Positions 1-6,660 of a stretch of DNA of 9,370 bases are shown piece by piece; position 1 is the stretch's first letter; each line of letters begins with the position of its first letter. The DNA comes from JAWLGW01 sp964569055 (lineage in GTDB: Bacteria > Planctomycetota > J058), in NCBI GenBank assembly GCA_964569055.1, contig CAZMSZ010000299.1, positions 1-9,370 on the forward strand, read 5' to 3'. The notes under the pieces are model-generated. The model was not told the origin of the DNA. It worked only from the letters and a program-made list of their open reading frames with translations, and did not search any database. A program made the translations under genes and the position numbers.

Positions 1-189
1 CGGGGTGGGGGGGGGGGGGGGGGGGGGGGGGCCCGACGCCGCGTCGGCCTTGGAGGGGGGAGCAGGGGGAGGCGAGCGTTGTCGGGCGTGGCGGGTCAGC
101 GAGCGCGTGGGGCGGCGGCACACGAGCGGGGGCGCCGGGCGCTCGCGCGACCGACGGGCCGAGAGGTGGGGCGTTCAGTTCGATGTGCG
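1..189. other. Gene-free window edge with G run and small hairpin
   Basis: No convincing coding frame lies between the window start and the transposase stop. The stretch is strongly G-rich on the plus strand. It holds the homopolymer described separately, a short stem-loop at 33-47 (CCGACG/CGTCGG, 3-nt loop) and another at 123-145 (CGAGCG/CGCTCG, 11-nt loop). The second lies about 45 nt past the transposase stop. Neither is followed by a T run on the minus strand, so I do not call an intrinsic terminator. Random short stems are common at this GC content. Confidence 0.6.
7..31. repeat. 25-nt G homopolymer
   Basis: An uninterrupted run of 25 G on the plus strand, after CGGGGT. Homopolymers this long are rare in bacterial genomes. 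Two-colour Illumina chemistry calls missing signal as G, so a G run at a sequence end may be a read artefact carried into the assembly. It could also be a true phase-variable tract, but no gene start lies beside it. Confidence 0.85.
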
Positions 190-1197
190 CTACGGCGGGT
201 CCACTAGCGCGGCGTGGTATACGCGCATTCCGTACGTTCCGCGCGGGAAGGTCGTCTTGCGTCGGCCCGCGCGCCAGAGGAGGTACGCCTCGCGGTAGGC
301 TGCGCGCCAGGCGACGAGCTCGGCCTTCTCCTCGGGTGAGGCGTTCTCGCGGCCGGCGAGGTGGGGGGTGAGGGCGAAGTCCGGCGAGCCGGCGCCGGGC
401 GAGGATTCGGGCTGCTGGCGGCGGACGCGCTCGCGGCCCATGAAGGAGAGGCGCGCGCGCGCGAACTCGGCGCGGATCTCCGCGACGCGGTGCTCGAGGC
501 GGTCGCGCACCAGGCGGTGGAACGCCTCTCGGGGCAGGTCGGCGAACATGCTCGGCACGTGCACCTCGAACGGCGCCTGCTCGGGGAGCGTGCTCGGGCG
601 CTCTCTGTAGCTCGCCCGCTTCGGTTCGGGCGGACGGCGGTTCGGGTCCGGCCAACGCAGGCGGCCGGGGCGGTAGGTCGGCTCGTGGCCTGGCGGTCTG
701 CGGCCGCCGAAGAACGCTTGCTCGGGGCGCGGGGTCTGCTCCCTGAGGACGCCCATGTCCTCGGGCCGCGTGATCACGCCGGGCCACAGGTCGGGGTGCT
801 CCACGAGACGGTCCGCCGTGGGGTTCGCGTACAGGTAGACCAGCTTGGCCAGCGCCTTCTCCCGGGTGTTCAGCTCGACGTTGTTGTACGAGTCGGGCTG
901 GCGCCAGAGCGACTCGCGACGGCCGTAGTGAGCGTTGAGGGCGCGCGCGATCAGCTGGTCCACGTCCCGCATGAAGGCGCCGAGCTCGCTGTCGGGGTCC
1001 TCGACCACCAGGTGGATGTGATTGGTGGAGGCCACGACCGCGCACACGCGCACCTTGAAGCGCTCGGTCGCCACCGCGAGGGCGAAGCGCACGACCTGGT
1101 TCACGGGCTCGGTCGGCGTGAGCAGGAGCTTGCGCTGCGTGCAGCGGCGGGTCACGAAGTGGAGCTGGCCGGCGCGGAGGCGCCTCGCGGTCGTCAT
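190..1197 (-). CDS. REP-associated tyrosine transposase (RAYT, Y1/IS200-like)
   Basis: This 335-residue single-strand DNA transposase belongs to the Y1 HUH superfamily (TnpA-REP type), whose members act on hairpin-forming REP sequences. The metal-binding HUH motif is His60-Ile-His62 in NHIHLVVE. The candidate nucleophile is Tyr121 in VYLYANP, which matches the family pattern YIxxNP. The catalytic domain fills about residues 1-150. A long basic, Pro/Arg-rich extension follows, with SFMGRERVRR and a terminal FPRGTYGMR block that I remember from myxobacterial members. The ATG at 1197 is preferred because AGGGG stands 6 nt upstream and the Y1 fold begins right after it. The frame is open back to 1314, but that extra stretch is Arg/Pro-rich and looks non-coding. 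Both catalytic motifs and the C terminus are intact, so it is probably not a pseudogene. Ownership by a host REP system rather than a mobile element is inferred. Confidence 0.9.
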   Translation of the reverse strand: MTTARRLRAGQLHFVTRRCTQRKLLLTPTEPVNQVVRFALAVATERFKVRVCAVVASTNHIHLVVEDPDSELGAFMRDVDQLIARALNAHYGRRESLWRQPDSYNNVELNTREKALAKLVYLYANPTADRLVEHPDLWPGVITRPEDMGVLREQTPRPEQAFFGGRRPPGHEPTYRPGRLRWPDPNRRPPEPKRASYRERPSTLPEQAPFEVHVPSMFADLPREAFHRLVRDRLEHRVAEIRAEFARARLSFMGRERVRRQQPESSPGAGSPDFALTPHLAGRENASPEEKAELVAWRAAYREAYLLWRAGRRKTTFPRGTYGMRVYHAALVDPP

Positions 1198-1399
1198 GAC
1201 CGGCCCCTGGCAAACTGGGGACCCCGCTGGAAGTCGCCGCGCGCGACGCCGCGGCGGGGTTTGGTCGCAGATCCGCCCCGAGCACCGACCCGAACGCGGG
1301 TAGAACTTGCTCACCGACTCGGTCGACGGGACGAATGGCTCGTCCGGCGCAGCTCGCCCGCGCCGCCCAGCGAACCTGCCGAAGCAGGGCTCCGGCGCG
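1198..1399. repeat. Intergenic region with a cluster of inverted repeats
   Basis: About 200 nt separate the secreted-protein stop from the transposase start. Three inverted repeats are visible. An interrupted 40-nt one spans 1221-1260, with outer arms ACCCCGC/GCGGGGT and an inner stem GTCGC/GCGAC. A second at 1313-1323 is ACCGA/TCGGT around one base. A third at 1329-1345 is GGACGA/TCGTCC with a 5-nt loop. They could be REP-like targets of the neighbouring transposase or RNA structures ending the sigma operon. None has a T run after it on the minus strand. Confidence 0.45.
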
Positions 1400-2239
1400 T
1401 CAGCGCGGCGGGTCCCCTACCACGCGCCAGCTCGCCAGGCAGGCCTTCAGCAGTCGCTCCAGGCGGCGCATGTCGCGGGCGTCGGCGTAGCCGGCGAACA
1501 GGACGGTGCGCTCGCCGCGGAAGCGGACCTCGCGCAGGGCGCGGACGGCGCGCTCGCCCACGCGGGTCTCGGTGCGCAGGCGCTGATCGGCCCCCGCGGG
1601 GTGGCGCTCGAGGCGGGGGCGCTCCAGCACCGAGAACGCGCCGACCGCGGCGAGGTCGCTCAGCTCCCGCTCGATCCAGGCCACCTGCTCGGCGTACGAC
1701 TCGCCGGCGGCCCGCACCGAGAACACGTGGACCCGGGGGCCGAAGCCGCTGGGGGCCGTCGGGCCGCGCAGGACCAGGATCTCCCCCTCCCAGGTGGCCA
1801 CCCACCCGCGCGGCTTGCGGATCGAGAAGCCGGGCCCCTCGATCGGCTGGAGCTCGAGCGGGTCCTCGAGCTCGAGCGGGGGCAGCTCGCCCTCGATCTG
1901 CACGCCGGGCTCGGGCCGCTGCCGCAGCAGGTACTCCTCGCGCATGCGAAGCCAGCGCGCGCCGCGCAGCGGCGCGTCGAGGTGGGCCTCGAAGTAGGCG
2001 TCGGTGAGCACGTCCGCCTCGGGGTCGAACCAGCGGACGCGAGCGCGCTCGGCCACGAGCTCGCCCTCGTCGTGCCGCTCCCCGTAGGGCCAGGTCACGC
2101 GGATCGTGGTGTCGGTCACGCCGCGGCGGGCGTCGATCTTGCCGACGATCACGTTGCCGTCGGTCGTGACGACGATCCCGGCCGCCGCCGGGGTGGTGAA
2201 GGCCAGCAGCGCCAGCAGCGCCACGAGCGAGCGGGTCAT
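1400..2239 (-). CDS. Secreted protein of the ECF sigma cassette, PsbP/DcrB-like C-terminal region
   Basis: This 279-residue protein is exported and its function is unknown. A Sec signal peptide is clear: TRS, a hydrophobic core at residues 5-15, then TPAAA-G with likely cleavage after Ala20. Residues 21-90 look beta-rich (TTDGNVIVGKI, then ARVRWFDP). A Pro/Glu/Leu-rich linker follows at about 108-135. Residues 138-275 begin GFSIRKPRGW and end LKACLASWRV, which resembles the layout of PsbP/DcrB-like domains; this is a weak inference from pattern alone. I see no lipobox. The ATG overlaps the anti-sigma stop as ATGA, so the gene is probably translated by coupling from its neighbour. That places it in the sigma regulon as a possible envelope sensor, modulator or target. 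It is the last gene of the cassette. Confidence 0.8.
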   Translation of the reverse strand: MTRSLVALLALLAFTTPAAAGIVVTTDGNVIVGKIDARRGVTDTTIRVTWPYGERHDEGELVAERARVRWFDPEADVLTDAYFEAHLDAPLRGARWLRMREEYLLRQRPEPGVQIEGELPPLELEDPLELQPIEGPGFSIRKPRGWVATWEGEILVLRGPTAPSGFGPRVHVFSVRAAGESYAEQVAWIERELSDLAAVGAFSVLERPRLERHPAGADQRLRTETRVGERAVRALREVRFRGERTVLFAGYADARDMRRLERLLKACLASWRVVGDPPR

Positions 2240-2691
2240 TCGGCCTCCTCCAGCCCCAGAGCCTTGCGCTCGCTGACCCGGACCTGCCGGATCAGCTCCT
2301 GCTTGGGCGTCTCGCGGCCGAGCACCAGCCAGGCGGACGCGCTCAGGAGCAGCGCCGCGGCGATCGCGAGCGTCATGCGCCACAGCGCCTGGCGGCGACG
2401 GCGCGCGTGGGTGGGGGTCGCGGCCACCGCCGCGATCACGCGCTCCTCGAGCCCGCCCGGCGCGGGGGCCGCGCGCAGGGCGTCGGCGAGCACGGCCTGC
2501 TCCTGCTCGAGGCCCGCGTACGCCTCGCCGCACGCGGGGCAGCCCGCGACGTGCGCCCGCAGAGCGGGCTCGTCGGCGCCGAGCGCGAGGTCGAGCAGCG
2601 CGTCGGCGCCGGGATGCTCGCTGCTCGGGTGCTCGCCGGCCGGCGGCTCGCGCTCGCCGGCGGGCTGCTCGCTCGAGTGCTGCTCGCTCAT
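2236..2691 (-). CDS. Membrane-bound ZAS-type anti-sigma factor
   Basis: This 151-residue protein most likely binds and silences the ECF sigma factor encoded just before it. The zinc-binding anti-sigma motif is present as His47-x3-Cys51-x2-Cys54 (HVAGCPAC). One transmembrane helix spans about residues 106-124 (LAIAAALLLSASAWLVL) after an Arg cluster, ARRRR. This predicts a cytoplasmic ZAS domain and a short charged tail of about 27 residues outside the membrane. The first 30 residues are low-complexity (repeated SSE, PAGE and EHP). The tail looks too short for a sensory domain, so sensing may depend on a partner; the next gene encodes a secreted protein. Start and stop both overlap neighbours as ATGA. 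The assignment rests on motif, topology and position; the overall sequence is divergent, as usual for this family. Confidence 0.88.
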   Translation of the reverse strand: MSEQHSSEQPAGEREPPAGEHPSSEHPGADALLDLALGADEPALRAHVAGCPACGEAYAGLEQEQAVLADALRAAPAPGGLEERVIAAVAATPTHARRRRQALWRMTLAIAAALLLSASAWLVLGRETPKQELIRQVRVSERKALGLEEAE

Positions 2692-3215
2692 GCCAACCTC
2701 GTCCGCAGGGCGTGGATCGCGCGGTGGAGCGCGATCCGCACCGCGCCGGGGGTCATGTCGAGCCGGGCGCCGATCTCGGGGGCGCTGAGCCCCTCGGCGT
2801 ACTTGAGGTGGAGCACGGCGCGTTGCTTGGCGGGGAGCGTCGCTACGGCCTGGTCCAGCGCGTCGCGCTCCTCCCAGCCCAGCGGCGGGGCGGCGGCGCT
2901 CGGCAGCTCGTCGGGCAGCGGGCCCCAGGCCCGGCGGGCGCGCAGCCCGTCGATGCACGCGTTCTGGGCGATCCGGAACAGCCACGGGGCGAACCGGCGC
3001 GCCGGGTCGTACCGGTCGAGGTGCTCGTATGCCTTGAGGAACGCCTCCTGCACCCGGTCCTCCGCCTCCGCCTCGTCGCCGAGCAGCCGCCGGCAGAGCC
3101 CGAACACCGGCCCCGCGTAGCGCCGCACCAGCGTCGAGAAGGCCTCCCGGTCGCCGATCGCCGCCCGGTGCGCCAGCTCCTCGTCGCTCCTCGGCGCCAG
3201 GCTCACGGCTGACAC
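2688..3215 (-). CDS. ECF-type RNA polymerase sigma factor
   Basis: This 175-residue sigma-70 family factor of the extracytoplasmic-function class directs RNA polymerase to a small regulon. Region 2 covers about residues 25-95, with the core-binding and -10 recognition block AEDRVQEAFLKAY at 51-63 and the RRFAPWLFRIAQNACID segment after it. Region 4 covers about 119-172, with the helix-turn-helix LSAPEIGARLDMTPGAVR. There is no region 1.1 or 3, as expected for ECF. The arginine in DRVQE sits where Leu, Val or Ala is more usual. The start is GTG at 3215, 5 nt after TAAGG; a second in-frame GTG at 3206 is also compatible with the AAGGAAGG tract. The stop overlaps the anti-sigma start, so sigma and its inhibitor should be made in step. 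Function is certain at family level; the regulon is unknown. Confidence 0.95.
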   Translation of the reverse strand: MSAVSLAPRSDEELAHRAAIGDREAFSTLVRRYAGPVFGLCRRLLGDEAEAEDRVQEAFLKAYEHLDRYDPARRFAPWLFRIAQNACIDGLRARRAWGPLPDELPSAAAPPLGWEERDALDQAVATLPAKQRAVLHLKYAEGLSAPEIGARLDMTPGAVRIALHRAIHALRTRLA

Positions 3216-3279
3216 ACCTTCCTTACGGGGTCCCGGCCGGGGGCGTTACGAGGCGGTTCTCCACCACGACTCCCCACGA

Positions 3280-3307
3280 GTTATCCACAGCGCGCCAGAG
3301 GCTGCAA
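3280..3307 (-). promoter_or_regulatory. Putative sigma-70-like promoter of the sigma/anti-sigma operon
   Basis: On the minus strand TTGCAG (3307-3302) is followed after 16 nt by GATAAC (3285-3280). They match the -35 consensus at 3 of 6 and the -10 consensus at 4 of 6 positions. The predicted start of transcription is about 60 nt before the sigma GTG. The 102-nt gap after lipB and the change of function support a separate promoter here. I find no convincing ECF-type pair (GGAAC with CGTC) at proper spacing, so autoregulation is not visible. Confidence 0.4.
3281..3289 (+). promoter_or_regulatory. Perfect DnaA-box consensus
   Basis: TTATCCACA on the plus strand matches the DnaA-box consensus TTATNCACA at all nine positions. 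It is AT-rich in very GC-rich surroundings, which makes chance occurrence less likely. A weaker relative, TTCTCCACC, lies at 3257-3265 (7 of 9). The box covers the putative -10 of the sigma operon. Binding is not shown; it may be an isolated regulatory site or coincidence. Confidence 0.5.
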
Positions 3308-3317
3308 CATTCTGGGA

Positions 3318-4013
3318 CTACGTGACTTGCGCGCCCTGGTCCACCGACTCCCCGAGGCCCCGGTCGTCGGCGGGTCCCGACACCGGGCGCCGCCCGAGCG
3401 CCGCGGCGAGGTGGTGGTGGATCGACTCGGCGAGGGACTCGCGCGCCGTGGGCAGCCCCAGGCTGGCCAGCGAGGCCATGACCTGCGCCTCGAGGTCGCA
3501 GGGGCGGAACAGGGCGAAGCGGGCGAGGTCGGCGGTGAGGTTCAGCGCGAACCCGTGATAGGTCACCCAGCCGCGGCAGGCGATCCCGATCGAGGCCAGC
3601 TTGCGCCCGCGGGCCCACACCCCGGTCAAGCCGGGGTTGCGCTCGGCCGCGAGCCCCACCACCTCCCCGAGCGCCGCGATCAGCGCCCCTTCGAGCGCGC
3701 GCAGAAAGGCGTGCAGGTCGCGCTCGCCGGGCGCGAGCGCCACGATCGGGTAGCCCACGAGCTGCCCCGGGCCGTGGTAGGTGGCCGAGCCGCCGCGCTC
3801 GACCTCGAGCACCGGGATCCCGGCGGCCGCGACCAGCGCCAGCTCGCTCGCGCCGCCGGCGTGGCGGCGCCCGGCGGTCACGACCTCGTCGTGCTCGCAC
3901 AGGAGCAGCAGGTCCTCGCCGGCCTCGCCCTCGCGCCGGCGCGCCTCCACGAGCTCGCGCTGGAGCGCCCAGGCGCGCTCGTAGGGGATTCGGCCGAGGT
4001 CGACCCGGCGCAG
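3318..4013 (-). CDS. lipB: Lipoyl(octanoyl) transferase LipB
   Basis: LipB moves octanoyl from acyl carrier protein to the lipoyl-domain lysine of E2 subunits and GcvH, the first step of lipoate assembly before LipA. With the start used here, the signature RGGSATYHGPGQ is at residues 73-84, the catalytic lysine is Lys138 in GRKLASIGI, and the thiol Cys172 lies in FRPCDLE. The downstream GFALNL block is also present. The length of about 231 residues is normal. The start is uncertain. Family similarity begins at LRRVDLGRIPYERAW, but no ATG, GTG or TTG precedes it in frame outside the dehydrogenase gene. I used the CTG at 4013; the next regular start, GTG at 3950, would remove about 21 conserved residues. 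It is 10 nt downstream of an E1 alpha stop, in an operon whose E2 is its natural substrate. Function is certain, the N terminus is not. Confidence 0.95.
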   Translation of the reverse strand: MRRVDLGRIPYERAWALQRELVEARRREGEAGEDLLLLCEHDEVVTAGRRHAGGASELALVAAAGIPVLEVERGGSATYHGPGQLVGYPIVALAPGERDLHAFLRALEGALIAALGEVVGLAAERNPGLTGVWARGRKLASIGIACRGWVTYHGFALNLTADLARFALFRPCDLEAQVMASLASLGLPTARESLAESIHHHLAAALGRRPVSGPADDRGLGESVDQGAQVT

Positions 4014-4023
4014 CGCCCTCGGC

Positions 4024-5148
4024 TCAGCCGCGGCCCCGCTCCTCGAGCTCCTCCGCCAGCGCGCGCCGCTGCGCCAGGAGCGCCGGCGGCGGGGTCTCGT
4101 AGACGTCCTCCAGGAGGTCGAGGGGCGGCGGCAGCTCGGCCTGCTCGGCCGTCTTGACCGCCTCGTTGATCTCCGCGCGCCAGCGCTGGTCGAGCGCCTC
4201 CTCGCGGGCGGCGTCCCACAGGCCGCGCTCCTCGAGGTAGGTCCGCAGCCGCGCGATCGGGTCGCGCCGCTCCCAGGCGCCCACCTGCGCGGCGTCGCGG
4301 TAGCGCGTGGGGTCGTCCGCCGAGGAGTGGCCGCCCATGCGGAACGTGACCAGCTCCAGGAACGTCGGCCCGCCGCCGTCACGCGCCCGCTCGACGGCGC
4401 GCCGCACCTCGCGGTAGACGGCGAGCAGGTCGTTGCCGTCCACCCGCACGCCCGGCATGCCGTAGGCCCGCGCCTTGACCGCGAACGTGCGCGAGGCGGA
4501 CTGCAGGCTGGAGGGCACCGAGATCGCCCACTGGTTGTTCTGGCACACGAACACCGCCGGCACCTTCCACACGCCCGCGAACGTGAGCGCGGCGTGGAAG
4601 TCGGGCTCGCTGGTGCCGCCGTCCCCCACGAACCCCATGGCGACCTTGCGCTCGCCCTCGAGCTTCATGGCGTAGGCGCAGCCGGTCGCCTGCGGGAGCT
4701 GGTTGGCAATGCACGAGGACCACGAGACCTGGTTCACCGCGCGCCCGGCGAAGTGCATGGGCTGCATGCGCCCCTTCAGCACGTCGTGCCGGTTGCCGAA
4801 CATGTGGGCGAAGTAGCGCGAGAGCGGGAAGCCGCGCAGCAGCATGATCGCGTTCTCGCGCAGGGCCGGGAACACCCAGTCCTCGGGCTCGAGCGCGGCG
4901 CCGCTCCCGATCACCGAGGCCTCCTGCCCGCGCGCCGACCCGAAGAAGCCGATCCGACCCATGCGCTGCAGCCCCTCGAGGCGCAGGTCGATCGCGCGCA
5001 TCAGGGCCATGGCCTCGTACAGCTCGACCAGGCGCGCCGGCGCCAGCTCGGGCAGGTCGGCGCCGGGGAGCAGGCGCCCCTCCTCGTCGAGCACCTGCGC
5101 CAGGCCGAGGTCGGGCGCCAGCTCCTCCTGCTCGGTGACGGCGCTCAC
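4024..5148 (-). CDS. 2-oxoacid dehydrogenase E1 component, alpha subunit (pyruvate-dehydrogenase type), second copy
   Basis: This 374-residue subunit normally pairs with E1 beta, binds thiamine diphosphate, and decarboxylates a 2-oxoacid before passing the acyl group to E2. The ThDP motif runs from GDGGTSEPDFHAA (Gly175-Asp-Gly177) to Asn204-Asn205 in VCQNNQWAIS. The active-site loop is RMGGHSSADDPTRYRD, residues 270-285. RGQEA at 73-77 and the LLRG block near 103 are also family-conserved. It looks closer to the PdhA type than its paralogue does: it has KGRMQPMHF rather than KGRQMPVHY. The GTG start at 5148 has GAGGGGG 9 nt upstream, inside the last codons of E2, and the two genes are 4 nt apart, so they are cotranscribed. 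No E1 beta follows; lipB does. Substrate (pyruvate or branched-chain oxoacid) cannot be decided from motifs. Confidence 0.93.
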   Translation of the reverse strand: MSAVTEQEELAPDLGLAQVLDEEGRLLPGADLPELAPARLVELYEAMALMRAIDLRLEGLQRMGRIGFFGSARGQEASVIGSGAALEPEDWVFPALRENAIMLLRGFPLSRYFAHMFGNRHDVLKGRMQPMHFAGRAVNQVSWSSCIANQLPQATGCAYAMKLEGERKVAMGFVGDGGTSEPDFHAALTFAGVWKVPAVFVCQNNQWAISVPSSLQSASRTFAVKARAYGMPGVRVDGNDLLAVYREVRRAVERARDGGGPTFLELVTFRMGGHSSADDPTRYRDAAQVGAWERRDPIARLRTYLEERGLWDAAREEALDQRWRAEINEAVKTAEQAELPPPLDLLEDVYETPPPALLAQRRALAEELEERGRG

Positions 5149-5152
5149 CGGG

Positions 5153-6609
5153 CTACACCCCCTCGAGGATGAACAGCTCGGGCTCCTCGAGGTACTTGAC
5201 CACGTCGTTCATGAACCGCGCCGCGTCGGCGCCGTCGACCACCCGGTGGTCGAGCGAGATCGACAGGTACATCACGTCGGCGATCGCGATCTGATCGCCC
5301 TTCACCACCGGCCGCTTCTTGATCTTGTGGACGCCCATGATGGCGACCTCGGGGTAGTTGAGGATCGGCGTGGCGAGGAGCCCGCCGATGTGCCCGGCGC
5401 TGGTGATCGTGAACGTCCCGCCCTGCAGGTCCTCGGGCGCCAGGCTGCCCGCGCGGGCCCCCTCGCCGAGGCGGGACAGCTCGCGCGAGATGTCGAGCAC
5501 CGTGCGCCGGTCGGCGTGCTTGAGCACCGGGACCACCAGCCCGCGCTCGGTGTCGGCCGCGATCCCGATGTTGTAGTAGCGCTTGTAGACGATCTCCTGC
5601 GTGCTCTCGTCGAGGGCGGCGTTGAGCTGCGGGTGGAGCCGCAGCGCGTGGCACACCGCCTTCACGATGAACGCCAGGTAGGTCACCTTGGCGCCGCGCT
5701 GCGCGGCCAGGGCCTTCATGCGCGCGCGCAGCTCGACCAGCGCGGTGACGTCGACCTCCTCCACGTAGGTGTAGTGGGCGGCCGTGCGCTTGGAGCGGGC
5801 CATCTGCTCGGCGATCTTGCGCCGCACCCCGCGCAGCGGGACGCGCTCCTCGACCTCGCCCGCGGGCGCGGGGCCGAGCGGGAGCGGCGCGGGGGCGGCC
5901 GGCGCGGGGAGCGGAGCGCGCGCCGCGGGGCGGGCGGGGGCGGCGGCCGGCGCGGCCGCCGCGCCGCTGGCGATCCGCTCGACGTCGGCGCGGGTCACGC
6001 GCCCGCGCGGGCCGCTGCCCGGGACGCGCCGGATGTCCACCTTCAGCTCGCGCGCGCGGCGGCGGGTGGCGGGGGTGGCGAGCACGCGGCCCTGCGGCTN
6101 NNNNNNNNNNNNNNNNNNNNNNNNNNNNNNNNNNNNNNNNNNNNNNNNNNNNNNNNNNNNNNNNNNNNNNNNNNNNNNNNNNNNNNNNNNNNNNNNNNNA
6201 GCTCGCGCGCGCGGCGGCGGGTGGCGGGGGTGGCGAGCACGCGGCCCTGCGGCTCGGCGAGCAGCGCGACCGCGCCGTTGCCGTTCCCGTTGCCGCTCGC
6301 CTGCGCCTGCTTCGCCGCGGGCGCCTGCGCCGGCGCGGCGTGGCCGTGCCCGCCCGCGAGCTTGCCCTCGCTCACCTCGCGGAAGCTCGCGATCGCGGTG
6401 TGCACCGGGACCACGTCGCCCTCGCGCGCGAGCAGGTCGCCCACGACCCCGGTCACGGGGCAGGGGATCATGACCGTGGCCTTGTCGGTCATGACCTCGA
6501 CGAAGTCTTGCTCTTCGACCACCCGGTCGCCCGGCTGGACGTGCCACTTGACGATCTCACCCTCGGCGACGCCCTCGCCGATGTCGGGGAGGAGGAACTG
6601 CTGGGCCAC
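5153..6609 (-). CDS. Dihydrolipoamide acyltransferase (E2) of a 2-oxoacid dehydrogenase complex, split by a false gap
   Basis: E2 takes the acyl group from E1 onto its lipoyl arm and transfers it to CoA; it also forms the core of the complex. After merging the duplicated gap flanks the protein has 433 residues. Domains in order are a lipoyl domain (1-80, lipoylated Lys43 in MTDKA), an Ala/Gly/Asn-rich linker, a peripheral-subunit-binding domain (about 123-163), an Ala/Pro linker, and the acyltransferase domain (about 200-433) with His403 and Asp407 in DHRVVDG. As written, the frame is broken by a placeholder of 100 N. I chose the GTG at 6609, 5 nt after GGAGG, giving MAQQFLLPDIGEG; the upstream GTG at 6627 has no Shine-Dalgarno. 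It lies between two E1 alpha genes. The substrate class (pyruvate or branched-chain) is unresolved. Confidence 0.95.
6045..6254. repeat. 100-N placeholder flanked by an exact 55-nt duplication (assembly artefact)
   Basis: Positions 6045-6099 and 6200-6254 are identical over 55 nt, and the N run fills 6100-6199 exactly between them. Both copies encode the same piece of E2 (PQGRVLATPATRRRARE) in the E2 frame. Dropping the Ns and one copy gives a continuous frame divisible by three. This is what two contig ends sharing a 55-base overlap look like when a scaffolder inserts a default spacer instead of merging them. It is not a biological repeat. Confidence 0.95.
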
Positions 6610-6614
6610 GACGG

Positions 6615-6619
6615 CCTCC
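6615..6619 (-). promoter_or_regulatory. Ribosome binding site deciding the E2 start
   Basis: GGAGG on the minus strand is 5 nt before the GTG at 6609. The alternative GTG at 6627 is preceded by a pyrimidine-rich stretch (ATCCCCCCACTCCC) with no ribosome binding site. The shorter protein also begins in the usual E2 way, close to the LPDIGEG motif. Confidence 0.6.
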
Positions 6620-6660
6620 GTGCTCACGGGAGTGGGGGGATCGCGGGACGCGGCCGCGCG

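Noticed and set aside
1198..1314. N-terminal extension of the transposase to 1314
   Set aside because: The added residues are Arg/Pro-rich, include the 1221-1260 palindrome, and precede the ATG that has its own ribosome binding site and the start of the Y1 fold.
361..2007. Long plus-strand open frames opposite the transposase and secreted-protein genes
   Set aside because: They are rich in Arg, Ala, Gly and Pro without any family motif, and lie antisense to genes with clear motifs and good starts. Long empty frames are expected at this GC content.
3232..3241. Palindrome CCCGGCCGGG as an operator of the sigma gene
   Set aside because: A 10-nt all-GC palindrome is easily found by chance here, and nothing ties it to a known regulator.
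3281..3289. Replication origin at the DnaA box
   Set aside because: There is only one good box, no AT-rich unwinding region, and no dnaA, dnaN or similar gene nearby.
6045..6254. True tandem duplication or mobile insertion in E2
   Set aside because: The repeat is exact, ends precisely at the N run, breaks the frame as written, and the frame is restored only by merging the copies.
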